From NCBI GenBank assembly GCA_030041435.1, contig JASHNW010000003.1, positions 1 to 34,819 of the forward strand: a DNA stretch of 34,819 bases. The letters run 5' to 3'. Below, in pieces: positions 8,205 through 14,647 of the stretch. Both the position numbers and the translations under genes were made by a program. This DNA comes from Acidobacteriaceae bacterium (lineage in GTDB: Bacteria; Acidobacteriota; Terriglobia; Terriglobales; Acidobacteriaceae). The notes under the pieces are model-generated. The model was not told where the DNA came from. It searched no databases and saw only the letters and a program-made list of their open reading frames with translations. Each line of letters begins with the position of its first letter. The stretch's first letter is position 1.

Positions 8205-9056
8205 ATGTCCCTCCTGCAGGTGATCCTCCTGGCCGTCATCCAGGGCCTCGCTGAACTTCTCCCTGTTTCCAGTTCTGCCCACGTTGTGGTCGCCGAAAAG
8301 CTGATGGGCCTCGACCCCTCCTCGCCCGCCATGACCCTGCTCCTGGTCATGCTGCACACCGGCACCATGTTCGCCGTCATCGTTTATTTCTGGAAGCAGT
8401 GGCGCGCCACCTTCTTCTCCAGCGCCCAGGAGTTCAAACGCTTCGCCTGGCTGGCCATCATCGCGACGGTGCTCACCGGCATCGTCGGCGAAATCATCAT
8501 AAAGATCATCGAAAAGACCATCTTCAAAGGCGTCCCCCACGCGCAAATCGAAGACCTTTTCAGCCATCTCGGCATCGTCGCTCCCGCCCTGCTCGCCGCC
8601 GGCATTCTCATCCTCATTGCCGGCCTGCTGGAAGGCCGGCAGCCGGATTCGTCCGAGTCGAATGAAATCACGACGTCGCAGGCCTCCGTCATCGGCGCCG
8701 TCCAGGGCCTTTGCCTGCCCTTCCGCGGATTCTCCCGCTCCGGCGCCACCATCTCCGTCGGCATCCTCCAGGGCATTAAGAAGGCGCGCGTCGAAGCCTT
8801 CAGCTTTGCCCTTGCCGTCATCCTCACCCCGCCGGTCGTCGCCCGCGAAGCGCTCCGGCTCCATCACGCCGACCACAGCGGATTCGCCGCAGCCGCCTTC
8901 CCCAGCCTGCTCGGCGCAGTCTTTGCATTCTTCGCCGGGCTGCTCGCGCTCCAGTGGCTCAGCTCCTGGCTGGAGCGCGGCCGCTGGTACTACTTCGGCA
9001 TCTACTGCATCCTCGCCTCCATCGCTGTCTTCTTCCTCCACCACCACGGCTATTGA
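8205..9056 (+). CDS. uppP: Undecaprenyl-diphosphatase UppP/BacA
   Basis: 283 residues, about eight membrane segments, close to the usual 265-280. Dephosphorylates undecaprenyl diphosphate to recycle the lipid carrier of peptidoglycan synthesis; also linked to bacitracin resistance. The (E/Q)xxxE motif is Q13-E17 followed by LPVSSSAH (19-26). The second motif reads RGFSRSGAT, where most members have PGxSRSxxT, so the leading Pro is replaced by Arg while the Ser-Arg-Ser core is kept. It lies 78 bases after the DUF3857 gene and may be transcribed with it. The family call is firm. Confidence 0.95.
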   Translation: MSLLQVILLAVIQGLAELLPVSSSAHVVVAEKLMGLDPSSPAMTLLLVMLHTGTMFAVIVYFWKQWRATFFSSAQEFKRFAWLAIIATVLTGIVGEIIIKIIEKTIFKGVPHAQIEDLFSHLGIVAPALLAAGILILIAGLLEGRQPDSSESNEITTSQASVIGAVQGLCLPFRGFSRSGATISVGILQGIKKARVEAFSFALAVILTPPVVAREALRLHHADHSGFAAAAFPSLLGAVFAFFAGLLALQWLSSWLERGRWYYFGIYCILASIAVFFLHHHGY

Positions 9057-9084
9057 GGATGCGCGCAGCGCGCTACCAGCTAAG

Positions 9085-9133
9085 CTCTGAGCCCTGAGCC
9101 CTGTACCCTATACCCTGCACCCTATACCCTGTC
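9085..9133 (+). repeat. Seven-copy 7-base tandem repeat
   Basis: Seven consecutive imperfect heptamers fill the gap after uppP: CTCTGAG, CCCTGAG, CCCTGTA, CCCTATA, CCCTGCA, CCCTATA, CCCTGTC. The consensus is CCCTRNA/G. The array ends four bases before the GTG start of the next ORF. Copies vary mainly in the last three bases. Function unknown. Confidence 0.9.
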
Positions 9134-9136
9134 TTT

Positions 9137-9403
9137 GTGTTCCTCCGCCGCCTGCGCATCGACCGCATCACCACCCAAGGCGATCCCATCCCGTGCCCCA
9201 TCGCCTGGATCGACAACTTCGCGATGCGCAACTTCACCAACGACGCCATCTTCGACGATACCCTCCCCGTCGCCGACGGCCTGCTCGAAGCCGGCTTCCG
9301 TGTCCCCCTCGATCGCCTCACGCCCGCCATGGAAGACTGGTTTCGCCGCAAGGGCTATCTCGCCCCCGCCGAAACCCTCCGCATCGAAGAACTCCCGCGC
9401 TGA
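9137..9403 (+). CDS. Small hypothetical protein
   Basis: 88 residues from a GTG start, right after the heptamer array. Not recognised. It has no signal peptide or membrane segment; it is mixed charged/hydrophobic with an Arg-rich start (FLRRLRIDRIT) and a C-terminal region PAMEDWFRRKGYLAPAETLR that looks like a short helical motif. No ribosome binding site is evident because the repeat array occupies that position, so translation may begin elsewhere or be inefficient. Codon usage resembles the neighbours, which favours a real gene. Confidence 0.5.
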   Translation: MFLRRLRIDRITTQGDPIPCPIAWIDNFAMRNFTNDAIFDDTLPVADGLLEAGFRVPLDRLTPAMEDWFRRKGYLAPAETLRIEELPR

Positions 9404-9448
9404 CCTGCACCGCGCTGATCGCGCCGCCCGCCCCGTCAAAGCACCCCG

Positions 9449-10171
9449 GTGACGACAGTCACCGACAACTCCTCCCTGCCGCACTACACTGCGCGCAGCA
9501 TGGCGATCCATTCCCTTTCGGCTTTCGCCGGGGAGGCGCTTGCGCTCGGACTCGCCACTGGTCCAGTGTGCCTGGCATCGTGCGGCCCAGTCGTCCTGCC
9601 ATGGATGCTCGTCCAGCCGCGTGGCCTGCGCACCCACAGTACTCAGCTCTCGCTCTTCCTCGCCGCCCGCCTCGCGGGATACCTCCTCTTCGCCGCGGCT
9701 GTGTGGACCGCCGGATCCGCCATCCCTCACGCCTGGGTCGGCCGCTCCTGGCTTCTCGGAGGCACCCAGCTCCTGTTGGCCGGCGCTCTGTTCGTCTATG
9801 CAGCCGGATTTCCGCATCCCCGCTGCGCGCGTTCCGCATCCGCCGCGCCCCTCGTCCACATCGGTGACTCGCCCCATCCCCGCCGCTCTGGAGCCGCCAC
9901 CCTTGGCTTTCTCACCGGCATCAATCTCTGTCCGCCCTTCCTCGTCGCCGGCGTCCGCGCCGCCCTGCTTGCCACACTGCCCTCCGCGCTCATCTATTTC
10001 GCGTTCTTTTTCATCGGGACGTCGGTGTGGTTTGCGCCCTTCCTCTCGCTGAGCGTCGTGCGCCGCACACCCTCCCTCGTCACCGTAGCCCGCATGGTCG
10101 CGGTCCTGCTTGCCTGCTGGTACGGCGTTTCGGGAGCTCTCATCCTCATGGAGAAGGTGGTCTATGGCTAG
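9449..10171 (+). CDS. UreH_2/TauE-like (DsbD/CcdA-like) six-helix membrane protein
   Basis: Up to 240 residues from GTG at 9449; an ATG at 9500 would give 223 residues and is equally likely, as neither has a clear ribosome binding site. It is almost entirely hydrophobic, about six membrane segments arranged as two similar halves, each opening with a Cys/Pro motif: VCLASCGPVVLPW in the first and NLCPPFLVAG in the second. This is the layout of the UreH_2/sulfite-exporter-like families related to CcdA/DsbD, whose members move reducing power or metals across the inner membrane. Its last codons overlap the polyferredoxin start by 8 bases, implying a joint function. Substrate not known. Confidence 0.7.
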   Translation: MTTVTDNSSLPHYTARSMAIHSLSAFAGEALALGLATGPVCLASCGPVVLPWMLVQPRGLRTHSTQLSLFLAARLAGYLLFAAAVWTAGSAIPHAWVGRSWLLGGTQLLLAGALFVYAAGFPHPRCARSASAAPLVHIGDSPHPRRSGAATLGFLTGINLCPPFLVAGVRAALLATLPSALIYFAFFFIGTSVWFAPFLSLSVVRRTPSLVTVARMVAVLLACWYGVSGALILMEKVVYG

Positions 10172-11366
10172 CCGATCCTCTGCCGTCCTGCACCCACGCG
10201 TTTTTCGCAGCGTTGGCCGCTCGCTGCTGCTCACGCTGCCCATGGCCCTGTGGTCGCTGCTGATGTTCACCCCTTCGCTCCGCCAGTCGCGTCGTGACGT
10301 CACCATCGGCTCGGCGATTGTCATCGCTTTTATGACCACGCTTTTCTACCTCATGGTCCGCACCGGCAACACCTATCGCTGGCGCCGCTGCTTCTTCGTT
10401 GCCCTCGGTTTCCTTTTCCCCATCGGCTTCATTTCTGCGCTGATCGCGGTGCGCGGCACCATGAGCATCCCCATCGAGCGCATGGTCTCCGGCGATACGC
10501 CCTTCTGTTTTATGGTCACGCCCATGCTGGTCATCCCGGCGGCTTTCACCCGGACCATCATCTTCCCCGGTTCGATCCTGCCCACCTCCAGCAACCCACA
10601 TTCCATCGCCGTGATGATCGGTCTCTGGCTCGCCATGACACTGGTGCTCGGCAAGGCCTGGTGCAGCTACGGCTGCTTCTTCGGCGGCATAGAAGAAGGT
10701 TTCGCCGCTGTCCGCAAACGCGCAAAAATCCGCCGCACGGTCGACAAATTCGCCCCGCGCCTCCGCCTCATCCCCTGGGCGCTGCTCATTGTTGTGGTGG
10801 CCCTCTCCGCCGCGCTCATGGAACCGATCTATTGCATGTGGCTCTGCCCTTTCAAAACGGTTACCGAATATCCCGCCGTCCATTCGGTCGAAACCGCCAT
10901 CCAGATGGGTATCTTTATCGTCCTCTTCGCCGGCCTGGTAGTCGTCCTGCCATACCTCACGAAAAAGCGCACCCAGTGCGCCTTCTTCTGCCCCTTCGGC
11001 GCATTCCAGTCGATCTTCAACAAAATCAATCCGTTCGAAATCCGCATCGATCGTGAAAAATGCGTCGACTGCACGCTCTGTCAAACCACCTGTCCCACCA
11101 TGGCTCTTTCCAAAGAATCAATTCGCGAGGGCAAGACCCTCATGAACTGCATGAAGTGTGGCGCCTGCGTCGACAGCTGCAACAAGGACGCCGCCGTCTG
11201 GCATCTGAAGGGCACCAGAGTCGGCCTCCACCCCGAGCGCGCCCGCCTACTGTTCCTCTATGGAGCATGGGCCATGGCCACCATGTTCGGCGGCAGCATC
11301 CTGGCCAACTCGCTTGCCACCATGATCCGTTTCCTGCCAAAGATCCACTCCATGCTCCTGAAGTGA
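10164..11366 (+). CDS. Membrane polyferredoxin, NapH/NosR/CcoG-like
   Basis: 400 residues. About six membrane segments in the first 260, then two 4Fe-4S ferredoxin motifs: C300-C303-C306-C310 (CVDCTLCQTTCP) and C329-C332-C335-C339 (CMKCGACVDSCN). Membrane-border cysteine motifs CSYGC, CMWLCPF and CAFFCPFGAFQ are typical of the NapH/NosR/RdxA group, which pass electrons between quinol and periplasmic partners or act in metalloenzyme maturation. Start ATG at 10164 has GGAGAAGG upstream and overlaps the end of the membrane gene before it. No nitrous oxide reductase, nitrate reductase or cbb3 oxidase gene is adjacent, so the partner is unknown. Confidence 0.85.
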   Translation: MASRSSAVLHPRVFRSVGRSLLLTLPMALWSLLMFTPSLRQSRRDVTIGSAIVIAFMTTLFYLMVRTGNTYRWRRCFFVALGFLFPIGFISALIAVRGTMSIPIERMVSGDTPFCFMVTPMLVIPAAFTRTIIFPGSILPTSSNPHSIAVMIGLWLAMTLVLGKAWCSYGCFFGGIEEGFAAVRKRAKIRRTVDKFAPRLRLIPWALLIVVVALSAALMEPIYCMWLCPFKTVTEYPAVHSVETAIQMGIFIVLFAGLVVVLPYLTKKRTQCAFFCPFGAFQSIFNKINPFEIRIDREKCVDCTLCQTTCPTMALSKESIREGKTLMNCMKCGACVDSCNKDAAVWHLKGTRVGLHPERARLLFLYGAWAMATMFGGSILANSLATMIRFLPKIHSMLLK

Positions 11367-11377
11367 AAGGACTCGTC

Positions 11378-11878
11378 ATGCGTGCCAGCATCCTTGCCAT
11401 CCTCGCTTACACAGCCGCGGGGCTCACTCTGGCCGCCGCCGCGCTGACTCCCTTTCTCCTCATCGGCGCCTTCAGCGCCGGCGTTGCCCACGCAGGTTTA
11501 CATATCGACCCCGCCTACAGCGGCGGAACGGTAGCCCGCATCCTCGCCCGACCAGGTTACAACATCACCGTCTATCAGCCCGTGCGGCCGCATCTGCTGC
11601 AGCGCGTCGATCCCTTTGTTCAGGTCGCCTTTTCCCCCACCGGCTCCCTGCCTGCCCGCGTTTCCGACGAAGTCGATCTCGATGGCGACGGCCAGCCCGA
11701 CGTGCGCATCAGCTTCAGGGTTCCCGGCGATCCGCACGCGCGCCCCCAAGGCGAAGTAGTCGCGCTGAACGACAGATACCGCTCCTTCTCCATGCCTGGC
11801 CGCTATTCCTTTTCGCAGCTCCTCGTCCGCTCCGGCGACGCGATCGTCGTCCGCGTACCCCTGAATAAAGCCAGATGA
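11378..11878 (+). CDS. Small secreted hypothetical protein of the redox cluster
   Basis: 166 residues; AAAGGA lies 7 bases before the ATG, 11 bases after the polyferredoxin stop. An N-terminal hydrophobic stretch (about 4-38) acts as signal peptide or single anchor, with a possible cleavage after AHA. The rest is a soluble, probably beta-rich domain. It contains DLDGDGQPDVRISF (about 103-116), which looks like a calcium-binding DxDxDG loop. No heme or iron-sulfur cysteines. Gene position resembles that of FixH-like accessory proteins next to polyferredoxins, but I do not see FixH similarity. Family not recognised. Confidence 0.7.
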   Translation: MRASILAILAYTAAGLTLAAAALTPFLLIGAFSAGVAHAGLHIDPAYSGGTVARILARPGYNITVYQPVRPHLLQRVDPFVQVAFSPTGSLPARVSDEVDLDGDGQPDVRISFRVPGDPHARPQGEVVALNDRYRSFSMPGRYSFSQLLVRSGDAIVVRVPLNKAR

Positions 11879-12016
11879 CTCGGGATACCTCGCGTCAGGC
11901 GCCGGGCATCCCACCATCAGAACGTCCGATTCATGCAGCGAAACGAGCCGTCCGTGCGCGCCACGGGCCGGCCCCGCTATTCCACTGCAACCAATCCAAC
12001 ACAATGGAGAATCACC

Positions 12017-12508
12017 ATGAAGGTTGAGAACCTGAGAGAGCTGCTGGTCGGCGAACTCCGCGACCTCTATTCCGCCGAAACTCAGCTCACCAAAGCTCTG
12101 CCCAAGGTTGCGAAACACGCGTCCGAGTCTGGGCTGAAGCAGGCCATCGAACACCATCTGAAAGAAACTGAGAACCACGTCAAACGGCTGGACCAGGTCT
12201 TCGAGCGCCTCCACCAGATTCCGAAGGGCAAGACCTGCGAAGGCATGAAAGGCCTGATCGCCGAAGCGGACGAGCGCCTGAAAGATGGCGGCGACCATGC
12301 CACGCTCGACGCCGGCATCATCGCCGACGCCCAAAGAGTCGAACACTATGAAATCTCCGCCTATGGGTCGGCGCGCACCTTCGCGAACCTCCTGGGCGAG
12401 CACGATGCGGTCCGCCTGCTCGAGGAAACGCTCAAAGAAGAGAAGGCGGCCGACATGAAATTGAACCAGCTCGCGGAAAACATCAACATAGCAGCTAAAG
12501 CAGCCTGA
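12017..12508 (+). CDS. DUF892 (YciE/YciF-like) ferritin-fold protein
   Basis: 163 residues, a four-helix ferritin-like bundle of the DUF892 family, linked in several bacteria to stress response. Family hallmarks: LRELLVGELRDLYSAETQL at the start, then helices carrying regular Glu/His residues (EHHLKETENHVKRL, ADAQRVEHYEISAYG, LEETLKEEKAADMKL) placed as possible di-iron ligands. ATG at 12017 follows GGAGA at 7 bases; an upstream extension to 11933 has no similarity. It is monocistronic, with unrelated neighbours. Iron binding is inferred from the fold. Confidence 0.9.
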   Translation: MKVENLRELLVGELRDLYSAETQLTKALPKVAKHASESGLKQAIEHHLKETENHVKRLDQVFERLHQIPKGKTCEGMKGLIAEADERLKDGGDHATLDAGIIADAQRVEHYEISAYGSARTFANLLGEHDAVRLLEETLKEEKAADMKLNQLAENINIAAKAA

Positions 12509-12520
12509 AAATAAGCCACT

Positions 12521-12596
12521 TACGCGACGGACCCAACCTTGAATCGAAGACGAAAGTCCAGCAAGTTTCCACAGGCTCGACAGGGGCCGTCGCGTA
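12521..12596. repeat. Long-range perfect inverted repeat
   Basis: TACGCGACGG (12521-12530) and its exact complement CCGTCGCGTA (12587-12596) are 56 bases apart, and the flanks continue to match with small gaps (CAC outside, CC inside). A transcript would form a 10-13 bp stem closing a 56-base internal region. It sits just after the DUF892 gene. It lacks a T-run, so it is not a classical terminator; it could be a structured RNA end or a relic of a small mobile element. Confidence 0.6.
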
Positions 12597-12634
12597 GTGT
12601 TCCCGTTCCTTCCCCAAGCCCTATTCAGGAGTGA

Positions 12635-12859
12635 ATGCCGAGCCGCACGGAGCCACAAAACCTCCTATTGGGAGCCCTTGACAAGTATCCTGTTTCCAGC
12701 ATCTGGCACTCGGAATCTGCACGTAAATCTTTCATATACCTGAGAGGCGAATACCTCAAGCAAAGGGTGGGGGAATTTCGTTCTCCGATCAGGCAGGCGA
12801 TCATCGAATCGTTTGAAAGAATTTCAAGAAGCGCTTTGTTTTCAAGTACGATTGCGTGA
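12635..12859 (+). CDS. Possible small protein, unrecognised
   Basis: 74 residues. Supported only by an AGGAG placed 3-4 bases before the ATG and a plausible mix of residues (YLRGEYLKQRVGEFRSPIRQ, about 30-49). The base composition is lower in GC than the neighbours and codon third positions are not GC-biased, so it may be chance, a decayed gene or recently acquired DNA. No signal peptide or known motif. Confidence 0.3.
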   Translation: MPSRTEPQNLLLGALDKYPVSSIWHSESARKSFIYLRGEYLKQRVGEFRSPIRQAIIESFERISRSALFSSTIA

Positions 12860-12914
12860 AAACCTCATCCGACGCCGACGATCTCAGGCTAGCAGGCTCA
12901 TAAAGAACAACTTC

Positions 12915-13421
12915 TCAGAAAGCCTCCGCCCCGTTGCCTGAATCCGGCAGCAACAGCAGCACGAACACGATCCCAACCACGGTGAACATGCGAAACGCGG
13001 CCGACTGTCCATTCCAGGTGGTCGACTGCCACATCAGGAACCACTCGCCGCCCACGCTCAGGAACGCCACCAGCCACATCAGCAGGCTCAGGGTCAGTCC
13101 GGCTACGGCTAGGCTCTTCGCCTGCCGGAACTCAGCCGCGGGTTTCCCGATCGCCCGCATCAGCCGCCACGCTCCTGCCCAGCAAACGGCCATGGTCACG
13201 ATTTCCCAGGCGACGATCGAAGCGTAGAACAGGGCCTGAATCCATACCGGGCGGAGCGCTCGCCACATGCCGTGGTTCCCTGGGAACGTCGTGTCCATGG
13301 CGAGGACGTGATGGACGAACAGGTAGTTCGATCCGTAGTCCGTCAGATTATTGAAAACCAACAAGGTGTAGAAGAAGGCGACCGCCGCCACCAGCAGCGT
13401 CTTCGACCACCGGACGATCAC
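12915..13421 (-). CDS. DUF2165 integral membrane protein
   Basis: 168 residues with four membrane segments (about 8-25, 62-82, 100-125 and 140-160), matching DUF2165, a family of small membrane proteins without known function. Recognisable stretches include NLTDYGSNYLFVHHVLAMDT after TM1 and VGGEWFLMWQSTTWNGQ before the last segment. The GTG start overlaps the stop of the cytochrome gene (13418-13421), so the two are translationally coupled and the protein may anchor or assist that secreted cytochrome. Confidence 0.85.
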   Translation of the reverse strand: MIVRWSKTLLVAAVAFFYTLLVFNNLTDYGSNYLFVHHVLAMDTTFPGNHGMWRALRPVWIQALFYASIVAWEIVTMAVCWAGAWRLMRAIGKPAAEFRQAKSLAVAGLTLSLLMWLVAFLSVGGEWFLMWQSTTWNGQSAAFRMFTVVGIVFVLLLLPDSGNGAEAF

Positions 13422-14287
13422 GGCTTGCCCCCGGCGCTCTGGAAGTACGCCGTCAAAGCCGCGACCGTTGCGGCATCGTACTTCGGGTTCGCCGGCATGG
13501 TTGCTTCAGGATTAACTCTATTCGGTTGAATAATATAATTGCCAAAGGCTGAAGCATTGCCTTGGGCAATCAGCGCCAACTGTGGCCAGCCAAACGGAGA
13601 TTTCGTCCCGCCGATATCTGCAGCCCGATGGCACCGGAGGCAGTTCTGGAAAGCAATCCGGTCGCCCTGCATCGTGGCGGCAGGAGCATTCGCCGGCGGC
13701 TTCAGCTCGGCAAGCTCCGCGTCCTGGGCGTAGAAGCGAAGCTGGACGATTCCAAGGGGTAGCTGAGCCTCATCGGCATGCGCGAGTATGCTAAAGCTGG
13801 GCTTGAAGAATGGGTGGGAAATGAAATATGGAGCATAGGGTTCCTGATCTGGACTTCTTCCCCACTGGCCCGGCTGCTTACCATTGAGTTTGAGCACCAG
13901 AAATGGATGGTGCACAGCCCGGTATTCCGCCGTGAAGTGACCCTCATACCCGTCCGTGCAGATCGCCGCAATCAGCTGCTTCCCGCCCGTAAACCCAAGC
14001 TCCTGAACCAGTTCCGTCAGCGGCACGCCGCTAAGCTGAACCGGACCGTCGAAGTTCGTGTCGTCCTTCACGGTGTAGGCCACCTGGGCCAACCCGGCTA
14101 GGTCGCCGTACCGCACAAACCGGCTCTGCCCCGCCGGAATGCCCGGCACGTCGCCTGTGATTTCAAGATCCTGTGCCGAAGTCCGCTGCGTCTGCAGCAC
14201 GATCCGCTTTGGCCCAGCCGCCTGCAGCGAGGCCACCGCAACAACACCCAACAGCGCCAAACCAGCCACCACCAAGCCCAATCGCAT
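13418..14287 (-). CDS. Secreted c-type cytochrome with molybdopterin-oxidoreductase-like N-domain
   Basis: 289 residues. Signal peptide 1-24 (LVVAGLALLGVVAVASLQAA). Residues about 30-190 resemble the sulfite-oxidase/molybdopterin-binding fold without its cofactor site: GVPLTELVQELG, then AAICTDGYEGHF and FLVLKLNGKQP. The C-terminal part is a class I cytochrome c: heme motif CLRCH (216-220) and probable distal ligand M264 in TMPANP. ATG at 14287 has AGGATAGG upstream; the longer frame to 14440 adds no signal-like sequence. Periplasmic electron transfer is likely; the donor and acceptor are unknown. Coupled to the DUF2165 gene. Nature of the N-domain is the least certain part. Confidence 0.75.
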   Translation of the reverse strand: MRLGLVVAGLALLGVVAVASLQAAGPKRIVLQTQRTSAQDLEITGDVPGIPAGQSRFVRYGDLAGLAQVAYTVKDDTNFDGPVQLSGVPLTELVQELGFTGGKQLIAAICTDGYEGHFTAEYRAVHHPFLVLKLNGKQPGQWGRSPDQEPYAPYFISHPFFKPSFSILAHADEAQLPLGIVQLRFYAQDAELAELKPPANAPAATMQGDRIAFQNCLRCHRAADIGGTKSPFGWPQLALIAQGNASAFGNYIIQPNRVNPEATMPANPKYDAATVAALTAYFQSAGGKP

Positions 14288-14647
14288 GCCGCCTATCCTA
14301 ACCCGGCCGGGCACGCGCCTCCAAAAAATCCGCCCCAGGTGCGAAGCACATCCCGCCGAAAAAACCACTCTTGTGCTGCTAATGAACGAGCCGGCACGGG
14401 CCCGGAGTGCCGCATAAGTGGAATCTATTTCCGGCATCACGATTTCCTTTTTTCCTCATATTTTTTCCTTTGGGAGCAACGTCCGCGCGGACTATGCTCT
14501 GCTGAAGTCCCCGTCGACAAGGCTCATCAGGTTCGCAGCCGCTCATGCTTCACAACCCAATGAAGGACTGCACAACGCAGCTGGCGCATTTCTCTGCCCC
14601 GGAGGCGCGGCCTAACGCATTTCTTTCTGGTGAGGAGGCAGTCACGA
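14288..14647. other. Divergent intergenic region, cytochrome gene and TonB receptor gene
   Basis: 360 bases. Holds a T-rich tract (about 14449-14471), the predicted receptor promoter with a palindrome in its spacer (listed separately), and then a leader of about 145 bases. The leader contains an imperfect direct repeat GCGCATTTCTCTG (14585-14597) and ACGCATTTCTTTCTG (14615-14629) shortly before the ribosome binding site. No ORF or known riboswitch recognised. Confidence 0.5.
14470..14498 (+). promoter_or_regulatory. Predicted promoter with spacer palindrome for the TonB receptor
   Basis: -35 TTGGGA (14470-14475) and -10 TATGCT (14493-14498) are 17 bases apart, four matches each. An upstream T-rich tract could act as an UP element. 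The spacer contains the perfect 12-base palindrome GTCCGCGCGGAC (14481-14492), placed where a repressor would block RNA polymerase. Confidence 0.45.

Noticed and set aside
9085-9133. CRISPR array
   Set aside because: Units are 7 bases and contiguous; there are no spacers or cas genes.
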